Notes under the pieces: generated by a model | The model's input: the letters and a program-made list of their open reading frames with translations, nothing else | What the model was told of the DNA's origin: nothing | Databases searched by the model: none | Assembly (NCBI RefSeq): GCF_000227115.2 | Contig: NC_016486.1 | Location: 310,001 to 374,000 of the forward strand | Source: Naumovozyma dairenensis CBS 421 | Taxonomy: Eukaryota; Ascomycota; Saccharomycetes; Saccharomycetales; Saccharomycetaceae | DNA: 64,000 nt | Reading direction: 5' to 3' | Translations under genes and position numbers: made by a program | Shown here: piece by piece, positions 39,655-51,160 of the stretch | Layout of the letters: the number at the start of each line of letters is the position of its first letter | How positions within the stretch are numbered: position 1 is the first letter of the stretch

Positions 39655-40746
39655 TTATATACCGAGATTCAGCTTCATCCTTTCATAAACGAAAAAACTA
39701 CAGGCCACCATGGGTGTAACTTTGATATAACCAATACTTAATCCAACAAAGAAACCCTTCCATCCTCTTTCTTTGTATATTATCTTTGCCACTTCAGAAA
39801 TAGTTTGAAATTTATGCGTGTACATGTTACTTACTGATAACGTACTCACTTGTAACCTTCTTCTTATGATTTCGAATGGATATGCAGCAGTTTGTGATGC
39901 CATTCCTGCTATCCCGCCCGAGAATAATTCAGCCCATGTCTTTAGCGGTATTCTTTGATGTAAATGAGATTGTTCTCTCCTTTGTTCCTCTGAGGTTTTC
40001 ATAACAGAATATGGTGCAAATAACGGATATCGTAGAATATCATGCAAAAGATCATGAGCAAAAAATGATACGCCAGCATACGGTATCATACCCAATACAG
40101 TGGGAGTATAACCACGATAAAAATTACACCAATGAGCGAACCAATTCGGTATATACCATTTCATTTTCAAAGTTGTAGATGCAGGTTCTGTATAAATGGT
40201 TTTAACAACATCTATTAAGTGTACTCTTTTATGCTCTGTAACATATGCTAATCTTACTCGAATCAAGTCAAGCGGATAGGTCATAAACACACTGCATAAT
40301 CCGGCTAGGGATCCGCTTAATAATCTTCTCCAATGAGTTTCGAATTCTTTAGATGGAATTAAGAAATTTCTAATTTGTTCATATGCAACGAATTTCACTG
40401 CTGCATAGGGGAATATTCGTATTAATGTTACAGAATGACCTTGATAGAAACCTCTTATACCATCATTTATCCATATATGCTTCGCAGCCTCTACCAATCC
40501 AACCAATGATCCTGCATATTTTGTATAATGAGGGTTGGAAGTTTGGAATAGAATTTTAATTCTATCAAGAGGTGCTATCAGTGTTTTAGCGCATGATCCT
40601 GAGAGACCTCCGGCAATGGCGGATTTCATTATATATTCTAGTGAGTTCTTATCGATTGGGACTCGTCCTTTGGTATCAGATAATACTATATCATTCTTGG
40701 AACTTTCTTGGTTGGGAGCTATTAGTTCTTTCCCTTTGCTTTTCAT
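39655..40746 (-). CDS. LEU5: Mitochondrial carrier for coenzyme A accumulation
   Basis: 363 residues (357 in S. cerevisiae Leu5). Three mitochondrial-carrier repeats each carry the PX(D/E)XX(K/R) signature: PLDRIK near residue 60, PLDLIR near 160 and PFEIIR near 292. There is the long loop between helices typical of the Leu5/SLC25A16-42 subfamily, and an inner-membrane location is implied by the family. Loss in yeast lowers mitochondrial CoA and causes leucine auxotrophy. It is convergent with NEM1; in S. cerevisiae TCD1 lies between them but is absent here. Confidence 0.95.
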   Translation of the reverse strand: MKSKGKELIAPNQESSKNDIVLSDTKGRVPIDKNSLEYIMKSAIAGGLSGSCAKTLIAPLDRIKILFQTSNPHYTKYAGSLVGLVEAAKHIWINDGIRGFYQGHSVTLIRIFPYAAVKFVAYEQIRNFLIPSKEFETHWRRLLSGSLAGLCSVFMTYPLDLIRVRLAYVTEHKRVHLIDVVKTIYTEPASTTLKMKWYIPNWFAHWCNFYRGYTPTVLGMIPYAGVSFFAHDLLHDILRYPLFAPYSVMKTSEEQRREQSHLHQRIPLKTWAELFSGGIAGMASQTAAYPFEIIRRRLQVSTLSVSNMYTHKFQTISEVAKIIYKERGWKGFFVGLSIGYIKVTPMVACSFFVYERMKLNLGI

Positions 40747-41216
40747 TTTTTTTTCTTTAGCAACTGAAGAAAAGTTGTAAAGTTATAACTTTTATTTTTT
40801 TTCCTCGGAACTTGTTGTTTTATCGTACTTAATGCATAAGGTAGTTAGACCAAGATGTAGAGTATTCTAGAATTGAGGAATTACCATAATAAGATTCCTC
40901 GAGGTTAAATAGATACGTGTAATGGTTTACATCGATCTGCTCTTTGGATTCATTTAGTGTAATCTCGCAGCACCTATTCTAACTGTACATATTTTCAAGG
41001 AAAAAGTCGCGATGCGATTAACTGCGAATGTAAATGAGTGAGGTGAAGTGCGGAGTTTAATACACAAAGCAGAGAATTAATATTATTCGTTCATTACTCA
41101 GAGTTGTATAATGTTACATTACACCACCTAGGTTAGTGATAACGTATTAATAGGCGAAGTCTTATTAAAAGTGCATTATCTTTTGGATAGTATGCCAGGA
41201 ACACTATAACATAAGG

Positions 41217-41472
41217 CTATCTCACGCCCAAGTAGGCACTTCCCCTAAAATACTTCATAGGAGGTTCGACAAGATAGGTCGTTCTCCTCTCTCCGAATAC
41301 GACCTTATTTGCATTAGTGTACCTAGTCTTGAGTACATTAGGGACTTTCTCCCTAGAAGAGTCAACATAAACACCCTACGCTTGGCATAGTCTCATAGCT
41401 CCAGGTTGGGATGATGTGATCTACTCCTTCTTGAGTCAGCTCGAGGCAAGTTGAATAGCTATACTCGCTGGG
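41217..41472 (-). pseudogene. Possible gene relic of unknown origin
   Basis: On the minus strand, a frame of about 32 codons (including EGVDHIIPTWSYETMPS) is followed in a different frame by about 52 codons ending LVEPPMKYFRGSAYLGVR and a TAG stop. Composition is protein-like and less AT-rich than its surroundings. No upstream start is present, and I cannot match it to a family. It could be chance or a structured RNA. Confidence 0.25.
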
Positions 41473-41670
41473 TCACAATTTAAGCATACCTTATAAAAAG
41501 AAACACCTATGCAAACTTTACCTATTTGTATCACTTAGTCATACACTAACTTACACTCCTCAGTATCATGTTTGTAGGTCACTCGTCATCAATATCTTTT
41601 CCCATAACATGAACATGGGCGCTTATTTGGGTTTTTCCCAATTATCTTAGTGTGACTGTTCTTTTCACTT

Positions 41671-41711
41671 AACACCCTTACATTTTACCTTATTGTTTGC
41701 ACCCAAACATT
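41671..41711 (+). promoter_or_regulatory. Tandem Rap1 binding sites of RPL14
   Basis: AACACCCTTACATT (from 41671) and GCACCCAAACATTT (from 41699) both fit the ribosomal-protein Rap1 consensus ACACCCRYACAY with at most one or two differences. They have the same orientation, are spaced 28 bp apart and lie about 330-370 bp before the ATG. Paired Rap1 sites are the norm in yeast ribosomal protein promoters. Confidence 0.75.
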
Positions 41712-42030
41712 TTTCAATATGGCAAAAATTTGAAGGTCGCGGCTCGGTAGACAATAATCCCACCACACTAGGTTACTCCCCCTCTACCTCGTCCTAAGAA
41801 TTGCCTTTCCTCTGCCTAAATGTAATTGTCCTTAGACAGAAGGCTCCTATCGAAGGTACACTTTTCCACTGAGTAGCGGGAGGATCGTGTTTTTACTCTT
41901 AGTATCTAGTGAATTCCGAGAAATACCTAGACCCATATCTACAAAATAATATAATACAAATAAGATAAAGCTGTGAATTCACTAAGAAATTTAGGCTTCA
42001 AGGAAAGTTAAAGCAATCTCTGCAAAATAA

Positions 42031-42835
<805 letters not shown>

Positions 42836-43257
42836 GCGATTAAGTATAAATTACTAAAACTACATATATAAATTAATATTTTATCTTAATTATCAAATCG
42901 CTTACATTTAATAATCTTACTTCTTTTCGATTAATATCACGAGGTGAATATAAGTGTACATACGTGCATAGATTAAAAGATAAACAAACTTCAACAGTTA
43001 TTATCTTAATTTATATGTAGAGATCTTACCGAGTGTGACATGGATTGGGGAGCGAGTGCTACCACAATGATCAATAGCTCATCTTGGGCTTCCGTCTATT
43101 TATATCATATTTATTGGTATAGTGATGTATAATTGATATTATATATTTTACGCATGAAAAACATAGAGGTATTGTTGGTCATTGCAGGCCAAGCACTTCT
43201 ATCCAAGAGCCTGAATCAACTTCAGCGTAGAATTATATTGTCTTTTGTGTCGTTAAT
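42836..43257. other. Convergent intergenic region RPL14/OSH7
   Basis: 422 bp between convergent genes; AT-rich terminator-type DNA with nothing else recognised. Confidence 0.4.
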
Positions 43258-44565
43258 CTATTTCCCTTGCGACTTTTCTTGAATGATTTTTTGAATTTCA
43301 TGTTTCTTGTATGCAGGTATTTGGAACTTTTCGGTGAATTTTTGGCCTGGCAAGATTGGCGCGATTTCCAAGATACTTTTAATTTGAGCTTCATAGTCAT
43401 TGCCATCAGGAATATGTTTGTAAATGTAGTAATCCAGATCTTCACCTGGGTTTGCCTTCCTGAAGAGTTTAGGGTGGAATTCTACACCGTCTTCTATTCT
43501 TTTTTTAGCAAATTGCCTTTGAGCATTTTCAACTTGAAACTTCTCCTCGGTTGCAACTTCATGGTCCCTCTCTGCCAATGCCTTAATCACTTTGTCCCAA
43601 AGTCTTTGAGATTCATATTCACCTTGTTCTTCTATTGGTCTAACTTTTGGCTTCGAAGCGAAATTCTTATGGGTATCAAATAAAACGACCTTCTTAGAAC
43701 CCTTTGTTCTTAAATCTTTGATATATATAATATCATTCCACTTCCCTGTAATTTCATAGTATTCTTTACCTTTATTATCTTTTACTGTCCCCTCTATGGC
43801 ATCATAGGTACCTGATATGAAACCCTTTGTTTTAAATTCCAAATCAATTTTATAATTTGGACCCTTAATTATCATATGATCACCAAGTTCAATTCTCATT
43901 TTCCCGAAAAGAATCCCTCTGACGTACATATTTGGTTGTGATAATGTATATTTCTCACCACGATCCAGAAATGTCAATATAGTTAAACCTGCCATCATGG
44001 CAGCAGATGAATTCCCAAGAAATTTCGATTTAGGGATGGCAACACCATCTACTCTAATATGTGATTCTGGAATCATGTAGAAATATGCAGATTCAGGTGG
44101 GTGATGACTAGTTTGTTCAGCAACATAGAATGCTTGCTGTTTATTGGGTAAATCCCAATAAGCTGTGAAATGTTCTCCAAGAACAGGGTTCAATGGTTTT
44201 TTCACAGCTTTGGGAGCAATATGCCAACCTGCCAAATACCATTTGACCACTTTAACAAACCTTTCCAATTCATTGCTTTCAGAATGCGCATCCAGTAATA
44301 AATCGGGGAATTGTAATTGATTTGTAATTCTTTCCAACATGGATTTTTTTTCTAGGATGAAAGTCGGTAAAGTGATTCGCGATAGATCACAACCTGGTTT
44401 CAACTGAGAGATGATGTTTAATATAATATTTTGACCAGATTCATCATTCTCGTCTATATCATCTGTATTAACGGGCTCCTGGTTCAACTTCAAAGAGACC
44501 GCAGAAGATGCAGAACTCGCACCAGATAATGGTGTAGGGAGCCCTTTCAATTTAGCTAGAGCCAT
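43258..44565 (-). CDS. OSH7: Oxysterol-binding protein homologue, PS/PI4P exchanger
   Basis: 435 residues (437 in S. cerevisiae Osh7, 448 in Osh6). It is a short ORP without PH or ankyrin domains. The lid and start of the binding core are LKPGCDLSRITLPTFILEKKS (about 55-75), and the ORP signature EQTSHHPP is at about 148-155. The two histidines bind the PI4P head group. Osh6/7 carry phosphatidylserine from ER to plasma membrane in exchange for PI4P. I choose OSH7 over OSH6 because LEU5, RPL14 and LAG1 are neighbours. It is divergent from LAG1. Confidence 0.93.
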   Translation of the reverse strand: MALAKLKGLPTPLSGASSASSAVSLKLNQEPVNTDDIDENDESGQNIILNIISQLKPGCDLSRITLPTFILEKKSMLERITNQLQFPDLLLDAHSESNELERFVKVVKWYLAGWHIAPKAVKKPLNPVLGEHFTAYWDLPNKQQAFYVAEQTSHHPPESAYFYMIPESHIRVDGVAIPKSKFLGNSSAAMMAGLTILTFLDRGEKYTLSQPNMYVRGILFGKMRIELGDHMIIKGPNYKIDLEFKTKGFISGTYDAIEGTVKDNKGKEYYEITGKWNDIIYIKDLRTKGSKKVVLFDTHKNFASKPKVRPIEEQGEYESQRLWDKVIKALAERDHEVATEEKFQVENAQRQFAKKRIEDGVEFHPKLFRKANPGEDLDYYIYKHIPDGNDYEAQIKSILEIAPILPGQKFTEKFQIPAYKKHEIQKIIQEKSQGK

Positions 44566-45118
44566 TTATGATCTTGAAGCAATAGATAAATTAATCGAAC
44601 TTAAAGCAGTTTCTACGATTCACAGTCTTCAACGAATGCAAGAGAGTAATGGCTCAATTCAGGCTTCAAAGACCAGATCTTTAAGGTGCTTTTATATTCC
44701 ATGCTAGTCTCATCTGAAAATCATGAATTGTTGAATTAACTTAATTGATTACGTATAGTTTACTAACGTTCAAATTTGACATGTAAAAATTAACGCGCTT
44801 GTTTTATCTGTTTCGAAGAAATTCGTCCAATTGACAAATGCAAAGAAAACAGTACGTACATACTAAACAGTTCTCCATCTTAGATGGAACACTTGCAATT
44901 GGAACAAGTACCGAGCATAGAAAAGTTACAGTATTGAGTATACTGTGCCAATTGAGTTGCTGTTATATCTCTGTCGTTTGTCTGGTTTATACAATCACAT
45001 AATTCAATCCATTGTTCAACTACCATTTTACTCTCTTTGCAGCATTAGCTTGAACCCTTTTTTTGGAGAACCAACCTCATAATAACATAGCATTTCAGAA
45101 GTTTTCTTATCTCAAAGG
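44566..45118. other. Divergent promoter region OSH7/LAG1
   Basis: 553 bp shared by two lipid genes. It contains GTACGTACAT near 44853. No clear factor sites are recognised. Confidence 0.4.
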
Positions 45119-46432
45119 ATGTCTGCTAATAACAAAAATGAAATTGAAAAAACAACTACAGTCGTTGACTCCCTGATAGGTTCCACTGGAGTAGGTCAAT
45201 TGACTGTACCGAATAAAACCCCTAAAGGAAGAGTTCGGAGTTCTTCCTCTGTTGGTAAAATAAATTTAGGTGATACAGTACCTGGCTTCACCAACACATC
45301 TGATGATACGAATAAGGTTAGTCCCACTAAACTCAATCTATCCGAGAAATCCACGGCCGAACAAGGTTCGAATGTCGGAAAGGGTTCCTTATGGAAAGCG
45401 TATAAGAATTTGAATTCTCGACATTTTTGGATTTCTCCATTGATGATCATTTTGACCACATACTTGGCCTATTTCCTTTCTAATGACCATTCGGAAAAAA
45501 ACCCGTTACATATGTTTGTTACCGTATCTTATCAAGTCGATGATACAGATCAATATGGTAAAGGCATTAAAGATTTGACATTTATTTTCTTCTATATGAT
45601 CTTCTTCACATTTCTTAGGGAATTCCTAATGGATGTGCTTATCCGGCCATGTATCTTGAAATTAAACATTAAATCAAAGCATAAGACGAATAGAATTATG
45701 GAACAGGCCTTTTGTATCATTTATTATGGTGTGTCTGGTCCGTTCGGATTATATATCATGTACCATACAGATTTATGGTTATTTGAAACTAAGACTATGT
45801 ATAGAACTTATCCAGATTTAACGAATTCATTCGTTTATAAGATCTTCTATTTGGGACAAGCTGCGTTCTGGGCTCAACAAGCTTGTGTTTTAATTTTACA
45901 ACTGGAGAAACCAAGAAAGGATTTTCAAGAATTAGTTTTCCATCATATTGTTACACTTCTACTAATTTGGGCATCGTACGTTTTCCATTTCACTAAAATG
46001 GGGTTGGCTGTTTACATTACCATGGACATTTCAGATTTCTTCTTAGCTTTAACAAAGACATTAAATTATTTCAATTCAAGATTCACACCACCAGTTTTCG
46101 TGTCGTTCATGTTCATATGGATATATTTACGTCATTACATCAATATAAAGATTCTTTGGTCCGTGTTAACAGAATTTAGAACGGAAGGTAATTATGTTTT
46201 AAATTTTGCAACACAACAATATAAATGTTGGATTTCATTGATAATCACATTCATTTTGATATTCGCTTTACAGTTAGTTAATCTCTATTGGTTATTTTTG
46301 ATCTTCAGAATTTTATATCGTATGGCATTTCAAGGTATTCAAAAAGATGAAAGAAGCGAAAGTGATACCGATTCAGAACAGGTTCAAGAACAAAAACAAC
46401 AAGCATTAGAAGATATTGAGAGAAAATCTTGA
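45119..46432 (+). CDS. LAG1: Ceramide synthase component
   Basis: 437 residues (411 in S. cerevisiae Lag1). A soluble N-terminal 100 residues precede a first membrane segment ([18 protein letters not shown]) and then the multi-pass TLC domain (about 165-405). The Lag1 motif is intact: [20 protein letters not shown] with the two catalytic-site histidines near 274-275, followed by [17 protein letters not shown]. The C-terminus is acidic, with [12 protein letters not shown], resembling casein-kinase-2 sites. With Lip1 the enzyme joins a C26 acyl-CoA to a sphingoid base in the ER. Neighbours favour LAG1 over its paralogue LAC1. Confidence 0.94.
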   Translation: MSANNKNEIEKTTTVVDSLIGSTGVGQLTVPNKTPKGRVRSSSSVGKINLGDTVPGFTNTSDDTNKVSPTKLNLSEKSTAEQGSNVGKGSLWKAYKNLNSRHFWISPLMIILTTYLAYFLSNDHSEKNPLHMFVTVSYQVDDTDQYGKGIKDLTFIFFYMIFFTFLREFLMDVLIRPCILKLNIKSKHKTNRIMEQAFCIIYYGVSGPFGLYIMYHTDLWLFETKTMYRTYPDLTNSFVYKIFYLGQAAFWAQQACVLILQLEKPRKDFQELVFHHIVTLLLIWASYVFHFTKMGLAVYITMDISDFFLALTKTLNYFNSRFTPPVFVSFMFIWIYLRHYINIKILWSVLTEFRTEGNYVLNFATQQYKCWISLIITFILIFALQLVNLYWLFLIFRILYRMAFQGIQKDERSESDTDSEQVQEQKQQALEDIERKS

Positions 46433-46925
46433 GAATAAAAAATTGGGAAAGTGCCGTTATAAGCTGTTTCTGTAGTTTACTTTAGAAGTTTTGTGACAAA
46501 TGAACTATGAATATTCATTTCACGAATAGTCGCATATGTATCCATCATTATATAAATAGTGTTTATATAGGATTTAGGTAAAAAATTGCTTAGTCTATGA
46601 AATATTGATCAAATTTTCATGGGTCTACGTGGGATTTTAATGAACCCGAAAACTTTTTCACGCTCAATTCTATAAAGATATATTGTTTATATAGTCTATA
46701 TATTCGATGCAAATAAATAAAGAATGAAAAGCATTACGCAGCTATGAGTTTCTGAAGGAAATTGGGTATATTTTCCTTTCCTTCATTCTCATACGCTTAA
46801 CTTCCTTGTTGTTGTTTGAGTTTCTGATTCTTTATACTGATATTGAGGTGTATCTTCTCTGTTTTCGAATCGAAGTGTGTCATTATTTCTGTGAGTATTA
46901 ACATCGAATTCAGTCATTTCAATAT
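46433..46925. other. Convergent intergenic region LAG1/ANY1
   Basis: 493 bp between convergent genes, AT-rich, nothing recognised. Confidence 0.4.
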
Positions 46926-47993
46926 TTAGATTTCGTCATCATAATTATCATGATCTTTATAGTAGTATTTATAATAAACATACTGTCCTCCAATATAAAA
47001 ATCTAAAGACATTTGGAAGAATGCAAATAGAAAAAATAAAATTGATATGTTTTTAGCTCCGAAGATAAGATAAGTAATTTTTAATGTATCACCGCATAAC
47101 CAACTAACCAATAGGATTAACTTAAACCCCTGGATTGATTTCAATTTATAGAGGATGGCAATTTGCGGTAAGGGTAATAATGATTCGATGAATAAACCTA
47201 ATGAACCTATTGTTGAACCTAGGAATTGTTCTAATGAGCTCCAATTTAGTATTTTTGAGATAGAGAAAGTTACAATCATTTGAATTAAAGTAAATATTAT
47301 TAAAAATCTCCAAAATACCTTTGTATTATTCCATTGCCAGAAGGAACCAAATCTTTTGAAACTTGGATCGAAGAATTTCAAAAATTTATAGATGAAGACC
47401 AATAGACATTTATAAGAAAAATTTAAACTTTTCTGGAACATGTCAGATAATACTTTACCTTTATCATTGAAGGTTGCATCATCATTATTGTTGTTATTAT
47501 GTTTAGTTTTAACCTCCTCAAAGGACATTTCAAAGGATTCGTACCAAACTTCTTTAATTAGATCAATAAAACTTTCCACGTTTTTCAAATTTTGATATTT
47601 GTACTCATCAGGTCTATATTTCAAACTTGTATTGAGTAGCATCAATTGAATGAAGATCATTACCAAAGCTTGTCTTAATAAAGTGATTTCATATGGAGTA
47701 ATCAAATAGTATGAAACTCTCAATATACTAGCAATTAACATTGTTGCACATATATCTATTGAAAACCCTAGAGCTGTTTTGGATTTTTCAATACTTATTA
47801 TTGTTGTACCATATGAGAATAAGGGAGTGAAACTTATCAAATTATTTGCTATAAATTGCATAGTTAACCATTCTGGGATATAGAATTGATCCACTCTCGG
47901 TAAGTATGATGATATTATATCATTTGGAGCTGTGACTGCTGGTGAAGAGGAAGCAACTGCAGTAGCAATAGACGATGTGGTGGTAGCTTCCAT
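46926..47993 (-). CDS. ANY1: PQ-loop membrane protein (phospholipid flippase antagonist)
   Basis: 355 residues. Two PQ-loop-type repeats are visible: the first near residue 50 (FTPLFSYGTTIISIEKSKTALGFSIDICATM) and the second around residue 260 (LPLPQIAILYKLKSIQGFKLILLVSWLCGD), with about seven transmembrane helices in all. A hydrophilic loop with an Asn run lies between. Any1/Cfs1 counteracts the Neo1/Drs2 flippases in Golgi and endosome membranes. The frame extends to a TTG at 48014; I start at the first ATG, 47993. Adjacency to ADI1 matches YMR009W-YMR010W. The identification rests on topology plus that synteny. Confidence 0.85.
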   Translation of the reverse strand: MEATTTSSIATAVASSSPAVTAPNDIISSYLPRVDQFYIPEWLTMQFIANNLISFTPLFSYGTTIISIEKSKTALGFSIDICATMLIASILRVSYYLITPYEITLLRQALVMIFIQLMLLNTSLKYRPDEYKYQNLKNVESFIDLIKEVWYESFEMSFEEVKTKHNNNNNDDATFNDKGKVLSDMFQKSLNFSYKCLLVFIYKFLKFFDPSFKRFGSFWQWNNTKVFWRFLIIFTLIQMIVTFSISKILNWSSLEQFLGSTIGSLGLFIESLLPLPQIAILYKLKSIQGFKLILLVSWLCGDTLKITYLIFGAKNISILFFLFAFFQMSLDFYIGGQYVYYKYYYKDHDNYDDEI

Positions 47994-48550
47994 TATTAAT
48001 TGCGATGAGATCAACGTCAGGGGAGACTGTTGTACAGGATTGAAACGAGTGACTTGAAATGAATGAAATAAGCCACTCTAACTTGAATAAAATGAGATAA
48101 AAGTATTTTATATACAGCGAATCAAACTCGACTAGTTAGTAGCAAATTAATAGCAAAATTGGAGGTTTTGTTATTATTTGAGTTAATTTCTTGGTTTAAT
48201 CTCCTTCGATGATGTTAAAATTAAATGATGTTCGTGTTTTTATTGCATCGAGGCTTCTTGTTTGTTGTTCTATTTCATCTTTTTCTCTCATGTTCGTCGC
48301 GTAACGTACGCAACGGAAGGCTATATTACTATAGTCGTATTCTGCTATTGATTATAGACAACATAGTTACAAAGACTACACGTATAAAGTTAGAGTATAA
48401 CTTCAAAGGATAAAAAGGTATACCTGAAAGAGGCCAGTGACTCTGTAAGATATGTGATATGTGATATGTTTATATTAATAAGTACATATCCACGTCAGCT
48501 AGACTGTTGTTAGGTTAAAAATTTGGAATGGGATGTTATTTATACCTTAT
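47994..48550. other. Intergenic region ANY1/ADI1
   Basis: 557 bp. It includes a short tandem GATATGT repeat near 48450-48470. Nothing else is recognised. Confidence 0.4.
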
Positions 48551-49087
48551 TCAAGGTTTTATAGTTTTTAAATACTGTTTCCTTATCGGCAATTGATCTG
48601 TTACCGTTGATTTATTGTGAGCTTCCCATTTTGGTTCTTCTTTGAATAATCTTACAGCTTTAATGAAATTGTCCGTGGTAAGTGTAAACCTATGATAAAT
48701 TCCTGCAGGAATAATCAAAAGATCACCGGGATACAGTTTACAACGGATCCATTCGTTATTGGTCGGGTCCTTGACGTCAAAATAACCTGATCCTTCAACA
48801 CAGTAACGAATCTCTTCATCTTCATGTAAATGTTCTTCATAGAAGATATTTAATTTGGCAAGTAATTGCGCCTCTTCATTATTGAAAGTTTCTACATTTA
48901 AAGTAATACAATCCCTATTCTTGTAATTTCTTTCACTAGCTAAGTTATTGACCTCACAAATGGATCTATAATGACCAGCAATTATTCCTAATTTAGTGAT
49001 ACGCTCAGGTGATACTGATACGCCCGAATTATGAGACTGTCTAAAGTCTATATCATCTTTGTCATCATGAACATATATTTCTATCAT
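48551..49087 (-). CDS. ADI1: Acireductone dioxygenase of methionine salvage
   Basis: 178 residues (179 in S. cerevisiae Adi1). It is a cupin-fold metalloenzyme. The metal ligands are all present: His86, His88 and Glu92 in EEHLHEDEEIRYCVEG, and His132 in PAGIYHRF. With Fe(II) it oxidises the acireductone 1,2-dihydroxy-3-keto-5-methylthiopentene to the keto-acid precursor of methionine. Cytosolic or nuclear location is usual. A tRNA-Thr gene lies upstream on the other strand. Confidence 0.96.
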   Translation of the reverse strand: MIEIYVHDDKDDIDFRQSHNSGVSVSPERITKLGIIAGHYRSICEVNNLASERNYKNRDCITLNVETFNNEEAQLLAKLNIFYEEHLHEDEEIRYCVEGSGYFDVKDPTNNEWIRCKLYPGDLLIIPAGIYHRFTLTTDNFIKAVRLFKEEPKWEAHNKSTVTDQLPIRKQYLKTIKP

Positions 49088-49484
49088 CTTTTGAAGTTAT
49101 GTTATAGTTGAGCTGTACACTTAATGGTCTGCTCTTAGTGTGTGGCAAGTGGCATTAAAATATTAAAGTTCATATTTGCCAGCACTATTGTTGTTTACAT
49201 AAAGTATATAAATATCCTCCAGGACTTTATATATTCGTCAATATATTTACTGTTATTGATTTAGAGTTTAGTCATCAGAAATGGTTAATTGGCTTTCTCA
49301 TTTTGACTGCCTATTTACACACGGTAATTCACATACATCATTTGGCTACAAGGGACAATGTTCCCTGTAAAGTCATTGAAGTCAGATGTGGTGTAAGGCT
49401 GTTTGGAGCTTTTATCGGTGGAAAAAGAAGTTCTGAAGTACAAATGGCAAGGAAAACTTAGATGTTGAAAATTGAAGAAAACAA
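49088..49484. other. Upstream region of ADI1
   Basis: 397 bp between the ADI1 start and the tRNA gene. No gene or named regulatory site is seen. Confidence 0.4.
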
Positions 49485-49557
49485 GCTTCTATGGCCAAGT
49501 TGGTAAGGCGCCACACTAGTAATGTGGAGATCATCGGTTCAAATCCGATTGGAAGCA
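49485..49557 (+). tRNA. tT(AGU): tRNA-Thr (AGT anticodon)
   Basis: 73-nt cloverleaf without an intron. The acceptor stem is GCTTCTA paired with TGGAAGC. The A box is TGGCCAAGTTGG, and the anticodon stem-loop CCACA-CTAGTAA-TGTGG gives anticodon AGT (read as IGU). The B box is GGTTCAAATCC. A poly-T terminator (T8) follows within 4 nt. The sequence looks identical to the S. cerevisiae tRNA-Thr(AGU). The B box also appears inside spurious frames on both strands. Confidence 0.98.
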
Positions 49558-49825
49558 ATTTTTTTTTGTTTTTCAAAATTATTGTCTTTTCCAACTCATC
49601 GTATTGTATTTTCAAAGTTTTAACATTAAAATTTTCAAAGGAACAAATAATATATAGCTTTCTACTATTAAATGTAAATAAAAAAAAATTACACAGAAAC
49701 ACCCCATAAAAGGCAGTAGTTTCGAGCACTATACTCTATACAGACATATAGGCCTTGAATTTAAATTTCATAAAAATATACATGAAGAAAGGAATATGAT
49801 TAATAAACATATAAAGCGTACATAA

Positions 49826-51160
49826 TTACTTCTTCATCGAGTCATTCTTCTGCATTTGTTTTCGAATACGAGAAAATGCGTTACTATTAATCGATACCTC
49901 ATTCATATTGAAATCAACATCAAGATTATTTATTTTATTGCTATTATTATTATTATTGGTGATCGGTTTGAGGCATGTTTCGTCGATATTAGCACATTTA
50001 GTACATGATTCAGGGGTCGCTGAGCAATGGGAGTCGAATATCAACTTACCTGTATTATTACTATCATTATTTCGGCGATCATTACTTAAATCATCACCAT
50101 TAACAAGTGGCGAAAATGACGATATCCGATCTAGAGGAGTGGCATTTTCCGTTGCCTCTAATTCGTTGCAAACGCATGAGGTGCCTTCGTTACAGAATCC
50201 GCATTTACTTGCTGAATGGAGAGGATGGTGAGATTTATGCTCATCTGTCATGGCACCCTCTTTTTTCTCAGCATCCACTATTTTATTCGCAGTCGTAACT
50301 GTAAATACTTCACTTGACTTCATCGAGGAGTTATCTCTAGACTTTTGAGATAAATTCAGTTGCAATTTGGAAGAAATTTGTTTGGAATTATCCATCTTTG
50401 TACTTGATTTCTTTGGCTTTGAAATTCTCATATTTTTCAAAACAGCCGCCTTCATAGGTCGGAAATCTTCAATCATCTTTTGGAGATCTTTCCCTCGAGT
50501 TAATGATACCTTCGGAGGAGTTTCTTGTTCAATAATAGGAAAAGATGAAGGAGATGCTTGCCTGTCTACTTGTATATTTGCGTCTCTATCCATTTCATAT
50601 CGAACTGGTTGTACTGCAGATTGTTGTTGCTCAGACATTGGCAGTAATTTTTGCTGTGGTTCAGATATTGGTTTTAGACAGATATTACACATGAGACCAT
50701 TTTTCATTTGTAGTAATGATTCTTTTAATATTTGATTTTCCTTAGTTGAGTCTTCAAATTTTTTCTCAGAAATGATTAATCTCTTTTCAATATTTTTATA
50801 TTTTTGTTGCCATGTTTTCACTAATATTTGTAGAGAATCCACAGTATCTTCTAAATTTTTCATTCGGTTTGCCTTTCTTTCTCTGTAGGCTCTTTGGGCG
50901 TCCCTATTTTGAATCTTCTTTTTCATCTCATCTTCATTTTCATCTTCTGCAGATATATCGATATTGTTCGAGTTGTTAGGGGAGTTTGCCGTTGATATGG
51001 GGCACTTACCGGCACTAGAAGATCTTTTCACTGTGTTTAATCGAGGGGGTAGCTTCCAATTTTTGGATACACGTATCTTTGATATAGCGTTGTTATTGTC
51101 TGGTGAAGACTTTGGTTTTAGATTGGCGTACTTCATCTCTACTGCCGAGTTTTCGTCCAT
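49826..51160 (-). CDS. YAP5: bZIP iron-responsive transcription factor
   Basis: 444 residues, longer than S. cerevisiae Yap5 (245). The Hap4-like motif SKIRVSKNWKLPPRL at about 26-40 is nearly the yeast sequence. The basic region is at about 82-100 (QNRDAQRAYRERKANRMKN), followed by a leucine zipper. A cysteine-rich domain CGFCNEGTSCVC lies near residue 322, and a second cluster, CTKCANIDETC, near 395. In Yap5 these cysteines bind Fe-S clusters to sense high iron and induce vacuolar storage genes. The extra length comes from low-complexity inserts. An additional CNIC pair near residue 155 is not in the yeast protein as I know it. YAP7 is the alternative, but the cysteine motifs favour YAP5. 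It is divergent from VLD1. Confidence 0.9.
   Translation of the reverse strand: MDENSAVEMKYANLKPKSSPDNNNAISKIRVSKNWKLPPRLNTVKRSSSAGKCPISTANSPNNSNNIDISAEDENEDEMKKKIQNRDAQRAYRERKANRMKNLEDTVDSLQILVKTWQQKYKNIEKRLIISEKKFEDSTKENQILKESLLQMKNGLMCNICLKPISEPQQKLLPMSEQQQSAVQPVRYEMDRDANIQVDRQASPSSFPIIEQETPPKVSLTRGKDLQKMIEDFRPMKAAVLKNMRISKPKKSSTKMDNSKQISSKLQLNLSQKSRDNSSMKSSEVFTVTTANKIVDAEKKEGAMTDEHKSHHPLHSASKCGFCNEGTSCVCNELEATENATPLDRISSFSPLVNGDDLSNDRRNNDSNNTGKLIFDSHCSATPESCTKCANIDETCLKPITNNNNNSNKINNLDVDFNMNEVSINSNAFSRIRKQMQKNDSMKK

Noticed and set aside
45196..45459. Minus-strand 87-codon frame inside LAG1
   Set aside because: Antisense shadow of the conserved LAG1 coding sequence.
49412..49729. Frames across the tRNA-Thr gene on both strands
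   Set aside because: They are conceptual translations through the tRNA gene and its flanks.
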